A DNA stretch of 64,000 nucleotides from Xanthomonas sp. XNM01 (GTDB lineage: Bacteria > Pseudomonadota > Gammaproteobacteria > Xanthomonadales > Xanthomonadaceae), in NCBI RefSeq assembly GCF_014851915.1, contig NZ_JACVAP010000001.1, forward strand, positions 930,001-994,000. Direction: 5' to 3'. Of the stretch, positions 1 through 9,761 are shown one piece after another. The notes below the pieces were generated by a model, which was not told where the DNA came from, ran no database searches, and saw only the letters and a program-made list of their open reading frames with translations. Position 1 is the stretch's first letter; every line of letters starts with the position of its first letter. Made by a program: the position numbers and the translations under genes.

Positions 1-930
1 GAGCCGCGTGTTCCTCGCGGAACTTCAAGCCGAATGCGATGGCCCCGCCATCCATATGGAAGTGTGCTTCCAGACCGCGTATCGCGCACGTTTCGGTGAT
101 TGACGTCCTTGGCCGGCATGGCGATCAAGGGCTCCTGGCGGCATATGGATTGTCCGCTGCATGCCAGCGTCCAGGCGTGGTGGCTTCGCCAGTGCTGAGC
201 CGCGGCCGCTGCACCGGTGTGAGGGTGCCGTCGTCGTCGCAGCCGACGCGGACTGGACGATCGCGAGGTCGGCCCCATCGAACCAGCGGCTGATTCCGGA
301 CGCACGACAGATGGTCGGGCCGGCGCGCGAGGTCCCGATCCTCTCGCGCCGCCGGCTTCGCCGGGCGCACGGCTTCGACGTCAGCAGCGGCCAGACGCCT
401 GCAGCAGCGCCCCCCCCCATGCCTCACCCTCAGGGACGCAGATGGCGTTGGAAGACCAGCGGATGCCTGCATGTACGGATGCCTCCGTCGCGTCGAACAT
501 CGTCGACGTCTGCGCCGTCCGGCCGAGATGTCAGGTGTGCGCAAGCATCTGCTTGGGGACACCGTAGGGCTCGCCCTCCAGCGTCCGGACGGCACACGCA
601 CTGTCGCGCATGGAAACTCCGTTCGGCAGCTCGGGTAGAGCCCGGACGGGGCAGCAGAGAACATGCATACGGACGGCACGCTATGCCACCCAAGGGCAGC
701 TGCGCGCTTGGTGGCGCTCCTGCAGGCGCGAGCACGAGCGCTTCGTGTTCATGCGAAGCGTCAATGATCGGTGGGCTGCAGTGGTGGTCCGGGAGCATCC
801 GACGACGCGCAGGTGCCCGCGCGGCACGTGCGCGGGGCGGGGCAGGAGATCCCGAGGTTCATCCACGCCGTGGCGCTCAATCTGCGGCGCGCACCGAATG
901 GGTGCCCATCAGGCAGCGGCCCGAACGCCG
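1..930. other. Gene-poor stretch, nothing convincing
   Basis: No open frame here looks like a known protein on either strand; the frames are rich in Arg, Pro, Ser and Ala and look like by-products of high GC. One minus-strand segment running off the left edge (about 70 down to 1) reads in a more protein-like way (GLEAHFHMDGGAIAFGLKF), but an in-frame stop at 125-127 lies close upstream. It could be the start of a gene beginning at the ATG at 53-55, or chance. Confidence 0.4.
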
Positions 931-966
931 GAAAAAAGAAAAGGGCCTGCATTTCTGCAGGCCCTT
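931..966 (-). terminator. Rho-independent terminator of tRNA-Phe
   Basis: A perfect 11-bp stem (arms 941-951 and 956-966, 4-base loop) lies 8 bases past the tRNA 3' end. On the minus strand it is followed by a T-rich run (complement of 932-942), the classic intrinsic terminator form. Confidence 0.85.
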
Positions 967-974
967 CAATTACA

Positions 975-1050
975 TGGTGGCCGGGGAGGGAATCGAACCC
1001 CCGACACGGGGATTTTCAATCCCCTGCTCTACCAACTGAGCTACCCGGCC
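975..1050 (-). tRNA. tRNA-Phe (GAA)
   Basis: The 76-base minus-strand cloverleaf begins GGCCGGGTAGCTCAG and ends in an encoded CCA. The anticodon stem pairs GGGGA with TCCCC around the loop TTGAAAA, giving anticodon GAA for phenylalanine. The T arm has the usual GGTTCGATTCC form. It stands alone and is followed directly by an intrinsic terminator. Confidence 0.97.
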
Positions 1051-1212
1051 ATGTCGCTTCCGGCTGGGCCGTTGCGAAGGACGCGAACTATACCGGGGCT
1101 TTTCGGATCCGGCAAGCGTGCCGTGCGCTGAATGTGCGATCGGCTTACGCGTCCGGTCCGGGATGTGGCGCGCATGATGGTCGGCATACGGGCTTTCGGT
1201 GGAGGTGGTGCG

Positions 1213-1677
1213 ATGGTCAGGGTCTTGTGGGTGACGGCGATGGCGCTGGCGATGACGGCGTGCGCGAGTGTGCCGCGGCAGTCCGATGCGCAACGGCTCG
1301 CCCTGTACGAGGCGCATGCCGGGCAGCCGGTCGGCAATTTCAGGTTCTTCGGCAGGCTCAACGGCTGGACGCCGCTGGGAGACTCGGCGCTGGCGGTCTG
1401 GACGCGGCCGGGCGAGGCCTGGCTGCTCGACCTGTCGGGGCCGTGCCAGGATCTGGCGTATGCCAGCGCGATCAGCCTCACCAGCCATATGAGCCAGGTG
1501 TCGGCGCGGTTCGACGATGTCGTGCCGCTGGGCGGCGGCACCGCATCGCTGCGGATCCCGTGCCGCATCGCGCAGATCCGGCCGCTGGACACCAAAGCGC
1601 TGAAGGAGAGCGAGCGGCAGCTGCGCGAGGCGGCGACCGAGCAGCGGCAGGAGCCGGCGCAGGAGCCGTTGCGATAG
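1213..1677 (+). CDS. Small lipoprotein of unknown function (DUF6491-like)
   Basis: This 154-residue protein starts with a lipoprotein signal (hydrophobic core, then the lipobox-like AMTACAS), so it is probably lipid-anchored in the periplasm or outer membrane. The start at 1213 is chosen because a GGAGG sits 7 bases upstream and gives an n-region directly before the signal; the frame stays open further upstream but without a signal. The mature part holds a conserved-looking core (VGNFRFFGRLNGWTPLGDS) and one Cys pair (GPCQDL, IPCRIAQ) that might form a disulfide. It resembles the DUF6491 lipoproteins of xanthomonads; no function is known. It converges on yggX. Confidence 0.7.
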   Translation: MVRVLWVTAMALAMTACASVPRQSDAQRLALYEAHAGQPVGNFRFFGRLNGWTPLGDSALAVWTRPGEAWLLDLSGPCQDLAYASAISLTSHMSQVSARFDDVVPLGGGTASLRIPCRIAQIRPLDTKALKESERQLREAATEQRQEPAQEPLR

Positions 1678-1718
1678 CGCGTGCGTGGGGTGCCGGATCG
1701 CTATGCCGGGCCCGGTGG

Positions 1719-1740
1719 CGGGCCTGCACGAGCAGGCCCG
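1719..1740. terminator. Hairpin between convergent genes
   Basis: A perfect 9-bp stem (1719-1727 with 1732-1740, loop ACGA) lies between the converging lipoprotein gene and yggX. No T-run follows on either strand, so termination is only suggested. Confidence 0.35.
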
Positions 1741-1848
1741 TCCTGGTCGCGGTCAAGGTCCAGTGCGCGCGGATCTGCGTTCACTGGCCGCCGTAAGGCC
1801 GGACGCCGCTGGTACGCGCCAGCGCCATGCCCACGATGCCGGCGTGGA

Positions 1849-2121
1849 TCAGTCCTGCGGCGGGACGTAGCCGGCGACCTTGAGCACGTCGCCGCCGAAC
1901 AGGAACTTCTCCATCTGTTCTTCCAGGAAGGCGCGATGCTTGGGGTCGCGTGGCGACAGCCGGTTCTCGTTGATCAGCATGGTCTGATGGGCCAGCCACT
2001 TGCTCCAGGCTGGCTTGCCGATGCTGTCGTAGACGCGTTTGCCGGCATCGCCGGGCAGCGGGGCGAAATCGAGGCCCTCGGTCTCGATCTGGTCGTACTG
2101 GCAGAAAACCGTGCGTGGCAT
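1849..2121 (-). CDS. yggX: Probable Fe(2+)-trafficking protein YggX
   Basis: This 90-residue protein is the normal length for YggX, a small cytoplasmic protein that protects iron-sulfur clusters from oxidation and is thought to pass on Fe(2+). Typical features are the start [19 protein letters not shown] with the conserved early Cys, [17 protein letters not shown] in the middle, and [11 protein letters not shown] near the end. It lies 36 bases downstream of mutY on the same strand; the mutY-yggX pairing is widespread in gammaproteobacteria and fits protection of the MutY iron-sulfur cluster. Confidence 0.95.
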   Translation of the reverse strand: MPRTVFCQYDQIETEGLDFAPLPGDAGKRVYDSIGKPAWSKWLAHQTMLINENRLSPRDPKHRAFLEEQMEKFLFGGDVLKVAGYVPPQD

Positions 2122-2157
2122 TGCGGGTGTCCATGGTGGCCGCCAGGGGGGGCGGCG

Positions 2158-3207
2158 TCAGAGCGAGTCGAGCAGTCTGCGGATCGGCGCAGGCAGGCCC
2201 AGCGTGGCCAGTTCGGCGCGCGCGACCCAGCGCAGGTCGTCATTGTCGCGCACCGCGTCATGCAGGGCGACCCTGGCCAGCCGCAGCGGCTGCAGGTGCA
2301 GGCGGTAGTGGCTGAAGGTGTGGGCGATCGGTGCCAGCGGCTCTGCGCTGTCGTAGTCGCCGCGCAGGTGGGTATCGAACCACAGCCGCATCGCGGCATC
2401 GGTTTCGGCCTGCGGCAGGGTCCACAGCGAGGCCCAGATGCCGCTGGGCGGGCGTCGCTGCAGAAGAATGCGCTTCTCCGCGTCGAGCAGCAGCAGTGCG
2501 GTGGCCTCGCGTTCCGGCAGTACCTTGCCCGGCTTGGGCGTGGGCAGCGCGTCCACGAGGCCTTCGCGGCGGGCCACGCAGTCGTCCTGCAGCGGGCACA
2601 GCATGCAGGCCGGACTGGCACGGGTGCACAGGGTGGCGCCGAAATCCATCTGCGCCTGGGTGTAATCCGCCAGCCGGCCCGCGGGCGGTTCGGCGACATG
2701 CTGCTGCGCCAGCGCCCACAACTGTTTTTCCACCGCCGGCAGTCCGGGCCAGCCGGCGATGCCGTGATAGCGGGACAACACCCGCTTGACGTTGCCGTCC
2801 ATGATCGGGAAGCGGTCGTTCCAGGCCTGCGACAGGATCGCACCGGCGGTGCTGCGGCCGATGCCCGGCAGGGCGATCAATGCATCCAGATCGCGCGGCA
2901 GGTCGCCGGCGTGCAACTCGACGCAGCGCTTCGCTGCAGCGTGCAGGTTGCGGGCGCGGGCGTAGTAGCCCAGGCCGGCCCAATGCGCCATCACCGCGTC
3001 GGTATCGGCGGCGGCCAGGTCGGGTAGGGTCGGGAAGCGCTCGATGAAGCGCAGGAAGTACGGGATGACCACCGCCACCTGGGTCTGCTGCAGCATGATT
3101 TCCGACAGCCACACCCGATAAGGCGTGCGCGGATGCTGCCAGGGCAGGTCGTGGCGGCCGTTGCGGTCGAACCAGGCCAGCAGGCGGGTGGCGAAACGGT
3201 CGGACAT
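2158..3207 (-). CDS. mutY: A/G-specific adenine DNA glycosylase MutY
   Basis: MutY removes adenine mispaired with 8-oxoguanine. The 349-residue protein carries the complete set of parts. The catalytic Glu region is SEIMLQQTQV. The helix-hairpin-helix LPGIGRSTAGAIL is followed by the catalytic Asp in PIMDGNVKRVL. The [4Fe-4S] ligands have the spacing C-x6-C-x2-C-x5-C around residues 185-205. The C-terminal part is a MutT-like domain with TFSHYRLHLQ. It is upstream of yggX in an apparent two-gene operon. An 11-bp tandem repeat lies just upstream of its start. Confidence 0.97.
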   Translation of the reverse strand: MSDRFATRLLAWFDRNGRHDLPWQHPRTPYRVWLSEIMLQQTQVAVVIPYFLRFIERFPTLPDLAAADTDAVMAHWAGLGYYARARNLHAAAKRCVELHAGDLPRDLDALIALPGIGRSTAGAILSQAWNDRFPIMDGNVKRVLSRYHGIAGWPGLPAVEKQLWALAQQHVAEPPAGRLADYTQAQMDFGATLCTRASPACMLCPLQDDCVARREGLVDALPTPKPGKVLPEREATALLLLDAEKRILLQRRPPSGIWASLWTLPQAETDAAMRLWFDTHLRGDYDSAEPLAPIAHTFSHYRLHLQPLRLARVALHDAVRDNDDLRWVARAELATLGLPAPIRRLLDSL

Positions 3208-3522
3208 GGGGTGGTCTGGGCTGGCTGGCGTGTGGCTGGCGTGTGGCTGGCGGGCGGGGACGTCGGTGGAGCCCCGGCTGCGCGGGCATCGGGGGAGCCG
3301 GCCTGGTCAGGGGCGTGCGTCGGCGAGGGTGGCAACGGCGCCATGGCGCGGCTGGCCTGCCCTGGGCGGTGCTGGGTTTCGGGTCAGGGCAGGACTGCGA
3401 ATCACGGCGCGCGGACCGGATGACCCACATGACGCGGTCGCCGGCCGCCGAACGGTCATCGCTCTCCCGGTCGCCGACCGGGCGCGACGCGAGCGGCCGG
3501 GCGACCTCACGCGCCGCGCGTC
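3208..3522. other. 315-base intergenic region upstream of mutY
   Basis: It separates ftsY from mutY, both on the minus strand. Apart from the 11-bp repeat at its left side I see no gene, RNA or clear terminator. Confidence 0.5.
3223..3255. repeat. Short tandem repeat, 11-bp unit
   Basis: Two exact copies of GGCTGGCGTGT (3223-3233, 3234-3244) and a third diverging copy lie just upstream of mutY. Such a repeat could change length by slippage; no function is implied. Confidence 0.6.
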
Positions 3523-4794
<1,272 letters not shown>

Positions 4795-4877
4795 CGGGCA
4801 CGGATATCGGAGAATGCGCACATGCTAGCACCGCCCCCCTCACGCCTTCGTCGTCGTCCCGTGTCGCGGAGGCGACG

Positions 4878-5513
4878 ATGAACCATCGGCCTCGCCGCGG
4901 CGTGCCGGGCCCTGCGGTGGCGCCGGGCGCGGTACGCATCGTCGGTGGACGCTGGCGTGGCACCCGTCTGGCCGTGACCGGTGCACCCGGGCTGCGCCCG
5001 ACCTCCGACCGGGTCCGCGAGACCCTGTTCAACTGGCTGATGCCGGCGCTGCCCGGCGCGCGCGTGCTCGACCTGTTCGCGGGCAGTGGCGCGCTCGGGT
5101 TCGAGGCCGTATCGCGGGGAGCTGCCTCGGCGGTGCTGGTCGAGCAGCATCCGACCGCCGCCGCCGCGTTGCGCGAGACGGTCACCCGGCTGGGCGCGCA
5201 GGAGCGGATCGAGGTGGTCCAGGGCGACGCGCTGCGCTGGCTGGCGGCCCAGCCCCCGGCCGCGTTCCACATCGCCTTCGTCGATCCGCCGTTCGCCGAC
5301 GGCCTGTGGCAGGACGCACTGACCGGCCTGCTGCCGCGCCTGGCCGGCGATGCCTGGCTGTATCTGGAAAGCCCACCGGCGCAGGCGCCCGTGCTGCCGC
5401 CGGACTGGCCGCTGCATCGCGAACTGGTGACCGCGCAGGCGCGGGCGGCGCTGCATCGTGGCCCCGGGCGACGGGGCGCTGATACACTGGCCGACGCCGA
5501 TCCGGCGCCCTGA
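4878..5513 (+). CDS. rsmD: 16S rRNA (guanine-966-N2)-methyltransferase RsmD
   Basis: RsmD methylates G966 of 16S rRNA in the 30S subunit. The 211-residue protein has the RsmD N-terminus VRIVGGRWRGTRL, the signature RPTSDRVRETLFNWL, the SAM-binding motif DLFAGSGALGFEA and the catalytic DPPF motif. The start has a GGAGG five bases upstream. It is divergent from ftsY and only 12 bases before coaD, the usual ftsY/rsmD/coaD arrangement of gammaproteobacteria. A TACACT element at 5483-5488, inside the 3' end, may be a promoter for coaD. Confidence 0.95.
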   Translation: MNHRPRRGVPGPAVAPGAVRIVGGRWRGTRLAVTGAPGLRPTSDRVRETLFNWLMPALPGARVLDLFAGSGALGFEAVSRGAASAVLVEQHPTAAAALRETVTRLGAQERIEVVQGDALRWLAAQPPAAFHIAFVDPPFADGLWQDALTGLLPRLAGDAWLYLESPPAQAPVLPPDWPLHRELVTAQARAALHRGPGRRGADTLADADPAP

Positions 5514-6032
<519 letters not shown>

Positions 6033-6057
6033 ATCAATCGATGACGGGAGGTTCCTG

Positions 6058-6558
6058 ATGAACAAGTCCACTCGGCTGCTGCTGGCCGCTTGCCTGATCG
6101 CCCCGCTGGCCCTGGCCGGCTGCAAGAAGGAAGAGGCGGTGAGCAACGAAGCCACCGAAGCCAAGGTCCTGGCCGCCCCCGGCAAGGACGACGACGCGGG
6201 CTGGAAGACCTACCTGCCGGCGGTCGTGCAGGAGAACATGGGCACGATCAGCAACAACCCGTTCCTGTACTACCTGCCGCCGGAGTCCGATCCGGAGTTC
6301 CAGGCCAAGTACGAGCGCCAGGTCGAGTCGGCCACCACGGCGATGCAGCGCGGCATCCAGAAGGGCAACCTGCTGGCCTTCGGTTCGCCGGCCTCGGCCA
6401 GGATGGCCGAGCTGATCGAAGTGGCGTTCAAGGATGTGCCGGCCGACACGCTGAAGGGCGTGCGCGTGCTGTTCATCGGCGATGCGGCCGACAACGCGCG
6501 TGCCCAGGCGGCGATCGCGCCGACCGGCGCCGAGTACGTGTTCGTCGAAGCCAAGTAA
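6058..6558 (+). CDS. Lipoprotein of unknown function
   Basis: The 166-residue product has a clear lipoprotein signal with lipobox LALAGC, so Cys22 is the likely lipidated residue. A strong GGGAGG precedes the ATG. The mature protein is charged and mostly hydrophilic, with no second membrane segment and no motif I can name. It ends in a possible small alpha/beta unit (GVRVLFIGDAADNARAQAAI). It follows coaD closely and may share its transcript. I do not recognise the family beyond an impression that similar proteins occur in xanthomonads. Confidence 0.75.
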   Translation: MNKSTRLLLAACLIAPLALAGCKKEEAVSNEATEAKVLAAPGKDDDAGWKTYLPAVVQENMGTISNNPFLYYLPPESDPEFQAKYERQVESATTAMQRGIQKGNLLAFGSPASARMAELIEVAFKDVPADTLKGVRVLFIGDAADNARAQAAIAPTGAEYVFVEAK

Positions 6559-6600
6559 GCCTGCGTGCCCGGTCGCTGCGGCGGCCGGGCGCCGGCGGAT

Positions 6601-6626
6601 CCGATCCCCGCACTGGCGGGGATCGG
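6601..6626. terminator. Candidate terminator hairpin
   Basis: A perfect 11-bp stem (6601-6611 with 6616-6626, loop ACTG) lies between the lipoprotein and ferredoxin genes. The downstream sequence has only a weak T content, so it may instead stabilise mRNA. Confidence 0.45.
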
Positions 6627-6682
6627 CACCTTCGGGTGGAGCCGCACCCTCGGGGAGCAGCAGCCACGACCCGAGCAGCACC

Positions 6683-6964
6683 ATGTCCCTGAAGATCAAC
6701 GAAACCTGCGTCAACTGCGATGTGTGCGAGCCGGCCTGTCCGAACCGCGCCATCTCGATGGGTGAAACCATCTACGTGATCGATCCGGCCCGCTGCACCG
6801 AATGCGTCGGCCACTTCGACGAGCCACAGTGCGTGGTCGTCTGTCCGGTCGAATGCATCGATCCGGACCCTGCCTTCCCCGAAAGCCAGGACGCGCTGCT
6901 GCTCAAGCTGCGCCGGCTCGAGCAGGAACACCCCGAGTTCTATACCCACGAGGATCCCCCATGA
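6683..6964 (+). CDS. YfhL-type 2[4Fe-4S] ferredoxin
   Basis: This 93-residue ferredoxin begins MSLKINETCVNCDVCEPACP. The first cluster motif is C-x2-C-x2-C-x3-CP. The second is C-x2-C-x8-C-x3-CP (CTEC to CVVVCPVEC), the spacing of the YfhL/AlvIn-type ferredoxins rather than the clostridial type. It is a cytoplasmic electron carrier; the partner is unknown. The reading frame is open upstream, but the family start is the ATG at 6683. Its stop overlaps the start of the gamma-glutamyltransferase gene (ATGA). In many proteobacteria yfhL is near coaD, as here. Confidence 0.92.
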   Translation: MSLKINETCVNCDVCEPACPNRAISMGETIYVIDPARCTECVGHFDEPQCVVVCPVECIDPDPAFPESQDALLLKLRRLEQEHPEFYTHEDPP

Positions 6965-8709
6965 GCCTGGCGCTTCGCGCGTGCGCGCTGTTCGCCCTTC
7001 TCGTCGTCGTGCCGGCTCCCGCCGCCGACCGAGCGCAGCCACCCGCGAAGCCCGGGGCCGCGGCCATCGCCAGCGCCCACGCGCTGGCGACCGAGGCCGG
7101 GTTCGAGATCCTGGACCAGGGCGGCAACGCCTTCGATGCGGCGGTCGCGGTGTCGGCCGCCCTGTCGGTGGTCGAACCGATCAGCTCCGGCCTGGGCGGC
7201 GGCGGGTTCTTCCTGCTGCACGACGCCGGCACCGGCCGCGACGTGTTCATCGACGCGCGCGAGACCTCGCCGGCCTCGGCCACCCAGGACCGCTACCGCG
7301 ACGCGCAGGGGCGGCTGGACAAGGACCGCGCGCAGAACGGCGCCTGGGCCGCGGGCATTCCGGGGCTGCCCGCCGCGCTGGTGCACATGGCCGAGCGCTA
7401 CGGCCGGCTGCCGCTGTCGACCAGCCTGGCGCCCGCCGTGCGCCTGGCCCGCGACGGATTTCCGGTCTATGCCCGGCTCGAGCGCGGCTACGCGGCGCGC
7501 AGCAAGGTGATGGAGCGGTATGCCGGCACCCGCGGCGTGTTCCTGCGCGACGGCAAGCCGCCGGTGCAGGGCCAGATCCTGAAGCAGGCCGACCTGGCCC
7601 GCACTCTCGAGGCGCTGGGCGCACAGGGCTTCGACGGCTTCTACCGCGGCCCGGTGGCGAAGAAGCTGCTGGCCGGCGTGCGCGCCGAAGGCGGGCGCTG
7701 GACCGCCGAGGAACTGGCCGGTTACACCGTCAGGGAGCGCGAGCCGCTGCGCTTCGACTACCGCGGCTGGGAGATCGTGACCGCGCCGCCGCCGTCCTCG
7801 GGTGGCATCGCGCTGGCGCAGATGCTGCAGATCCTGGGCGGCTGGAACCTGTCGGCGCTGGAGCCTGCGCAGCGGGCGCACCTGACCATCGAATCGATGC
7901 GCCGCGCGTTCCGCGACCGCACCTTCTATCTGGGCGACCCGGATTTCGTGCACGTGCCGGTCGACGTGCTGAGCAGCCGCTATTACGCGGCCGGCCTGCG
8001 CGCGACGATCAACCCGGACAAGGCGACACCCAGCGACGTGTTCTCCGGCCTGCCCACGCCGCTGGAGGACGAGGAGACCACCCACTTCTCGATCATCGAC
8101 GCCGACGGCAACCGCGTGGCCGGCACGCAGACGGTGAACCTGCTGTTCGGCTCCGGGCTGGTGCCGCCGGGCACCGGCGTGCTGCTGAACAACGAGATGG
8201 ACGACTTCGCGCTGCTGCCGGGCCAGCCCAACGCCTTCGGCGTGATGGGCTACGAGGCCAACGCGCCCGAGCCGGGCAAGCGCCCGCTCAGCTCGATGAC
8301 CCCCACCTTCATGGTCTCGCCGGACAAGGTCGCCGTGCTCGGTACCCCGGGCGGCAGCCGCATCATCACGATGGTGCTGCTGGGCGTGCTCGGTTATGCC
8401 GACGGGCTGAGCCCGCAGGAAGTCGCCGCGGTGCACCGCTACCACCACCAGTGGATGCCGGACGTGGTCCAGGCCGAGAGCGGCACCTTCGCGCCCGAGG
8501 TGGCGTCCGCGCTGCGGGCGAAGGGCCACACCCTGGACCTGCCCGAGGACCGGGTGCAGGGCAGTGCCTCGAGTCATGTCTGGGGCAACCTGCAGACCGT
8601 GCAGTGGGACCTGCGCGACAACACGCTCAGCGGCGGTAGCGATCCGCGCAACGACGTCGGCCGTGCCGAGGTGCGCGCCCCGAAGGCGCGCGCGCCGGCC
8701 TCTCCCTGA
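6961..8709 (+). CDS. ggt: Gamma-glutamyltransferase (periplasmic glutathione hydrolase)
   Basis: The protein cleaves glutathione and other gamma-glutamyl compounds in the periplasm and can transfer the glutamyl group. It is 582 residues with a signal peptide (residues 1-22, ending PAPAA). The autoprocessing site is at EETTHFSI near residue 374, where the Thr becomes the N-terminal nucleophile of the small subunit. Other family motifs are GGNAFDAAVAVSAAL, SGLGGGGFFLL, PPPSSGGIAL, PLSSMTPT and GTPGGSRII. The start at 6961 overlaps the ferredoxin stop by four bases. Confidence 0.95.
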   Translation: MSLALRACALFALLVVVPAPAADRAQPPAKPGAAAIASAHALATEAGFEILDQGGNAFDAAVAVSAALSVVEPISSGLGGGGFFLLHDAGTGRDVFIDARETSPASATQDRYRDAQGRLDKDRAQNGAWAAGIPGLPAALVHMAERYGRLPLSTSLAPAVRLARDGFPVYARLERGYAARSKVMERYAGTRGVFLRDGKPPVQGQILKQADLARTLEALGAQGFDGFYRGPVAKKLLAGVRAEGGRWTAEELAGYTVREREPLRFDYRGWEIVTAPPPSSGGIALAQMLQILGGWNLSALEPAQRAHLTIESMRRAFRDRTFYLGDPDFVHVPVDVLSSRYYAAGLRATINPDKATPSDVFSGLPTPLEDEETTHFSIIDADGNRVAGTQTVNLLFGSGLVPPGTGVLLNNEMDDFALLPGQPNAFGVMGYEANAPEPGKRPLSSMTPTFMVSPDKVAVLGTPGGSRIITMVLLGVLGYADGLSPQEVAAVHRYHHQWMPDVVQAESGTFAPEVASALRAKGHTLDLPEDRVQGSASSHVWGNLQTVQWDLRDNTLSGGSDPRNDVGRAEVRAPKARAPASP

Positions 8710-8722
8710 GCGATCGACGGCA

Positions 8723-8746
8723 GCCAGGGCCCGTGTCGGCCCTGGC
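8723..8746 (+). terminator. Candidate terminator after ggt
   Basis: A 9-bp stem (8723-8731 with 8738-8746) lies 13 bases after the ggt stop. No strong T-run follows. Confidence 0.35.
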
Positions 8747-8815
8747 AGCTGTCGCGGGTACCGGCGGCGCGGGCGACTTGCGGATTCTTAACCCGCACGC
8801 CGCTAGCATCCGCGC

Positions 8816-9706
8816 ATGAAACTCTGGTCACTCCGCGGCAATTCGCAGAAGCTCGACGGCGGCTCCATGTTCGGCAATGCGCCCAAGGCGATGTGGGAGC
8901 GCTGGGCGCCGCCCGATCCGCAGAACCGCATCGACCTGGCCTGCCGCGCGCTGCTGGCCAGTCCGCTCAACGGCAAGACCGTGCTGTTCGAGACCGGCAT
9001 CGGTGCGTTCTTCGAGCCGAAGCTGCGCGAGCGCTACGGGGTGCAGGAAGACCGCCACGTGCTGGTGGAATCGCTGCGTACCGCCGGCTTCGAGCACGAG
9101 GACGTCGACGTGGTGGTGCTCAGCCACCTGCATTTCGACCATGCCGGCGGCCTGCTCGCGCCCTGGGCCGAGGGGCGCGCGCCTGAGCTGTTGTTTCCGA
9201 ATGCGACCTATCTGGTCGGTGCCGCGCACTGGGAGCGCGCGCGCCATCCGCATCCGCGCGACCGGGCCAGCTTCATCCCCGAACTGCCCGGGCTGCTCGA
9301 AGCCAGTGGCCGGCTCGAGATCGTCGACGGTCCGCAGTCGACCGCGCTCGGCGACGCGGTGCGTTTCAGCTTCAGCGACGGGCATACGCCGGGACTGATG
9401 CTGGCCGAGATCGTCGGCCCCGAACTGGTGGACGGACAGCCGCACGGCGGCGTGGTGTTCTGTGCGGACCTGATTCCCGGACGCTCCTGGGTGCACCTGC
9501 CGATCACGATGGGCTACGACCGCAACGCCGAGCTGCTGATCGACGAGAAGCGTGCCTTCCTCGAGGACAAGCTCGCGCGCAACGTGCACCTGTTCTTCAC
9601 CCACGACCCGGACTGCGCCCTGGCCCAGGTGGTGCGCGACGAGAGGGGGCGTTTCGGCACCGGGCACGAAGTGTCCGAGCTCCAGGCCCGGGCGCTGGCA
9701 GCCTGA
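8816..9706 (+). CDS. Metallo-beta-lactamase-fold hydrolase
   Basis: The 296-residue cytoplasmic protein has the di-zinc motif [10 protein letters not shown] (HxHxDH) near residue 104, the later metal ligands DGHTPG and CADLIPG, and FFTHDPD near the C-terminus. Substrate is unknown. Relatives are broad-function MBL hydrolases, including quorum-signal lactonases and thioesterases, and nothing here decides between them. The ATG is preceded at 6 bases by a TAGCAT element, so the transcript may be leaderless or nearly so. Confidence 0.85.
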   Translation: MKLWSLRGNSQKLDGGSMFGNAPKAMWERWAPPDPQNRIDLACRALLASPLNGKTVLFETGIGAFFEPKLRERYGVQEDRHVLVESLRTAGFEHEDVDVVVLSHLHFDHAGGLLAPWAEGRAPELLFPNATYLVGAAHWERARHPHPRDRASFIPELPGLLEASGRLEIVDGPQSTALGDAVRFSFSDGHTPGLMLAEIVGPELVDGQPHGGVVFCADLIPGRSWVHLPITMGYDRNAELLIDEKRAFLEDKLARNVHLFFTHDPDCALAQVVRDERGRFGTGHEVSELQARALAA

Positions 9707-9761
9707 CGACGCGTCGGGCGATGATCATGCATCGGCACCATCCCGATGCCAGGAGCCCTGC

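Noticed and set aside
161..1039. Plus-strand frame of 292 codons running into the tRNA-Phe gene
   Set aside because: It overlaps the tRNA and its terminator on the opposite strand and has a random-looking, Arg/Pro/Ser-rich composition.
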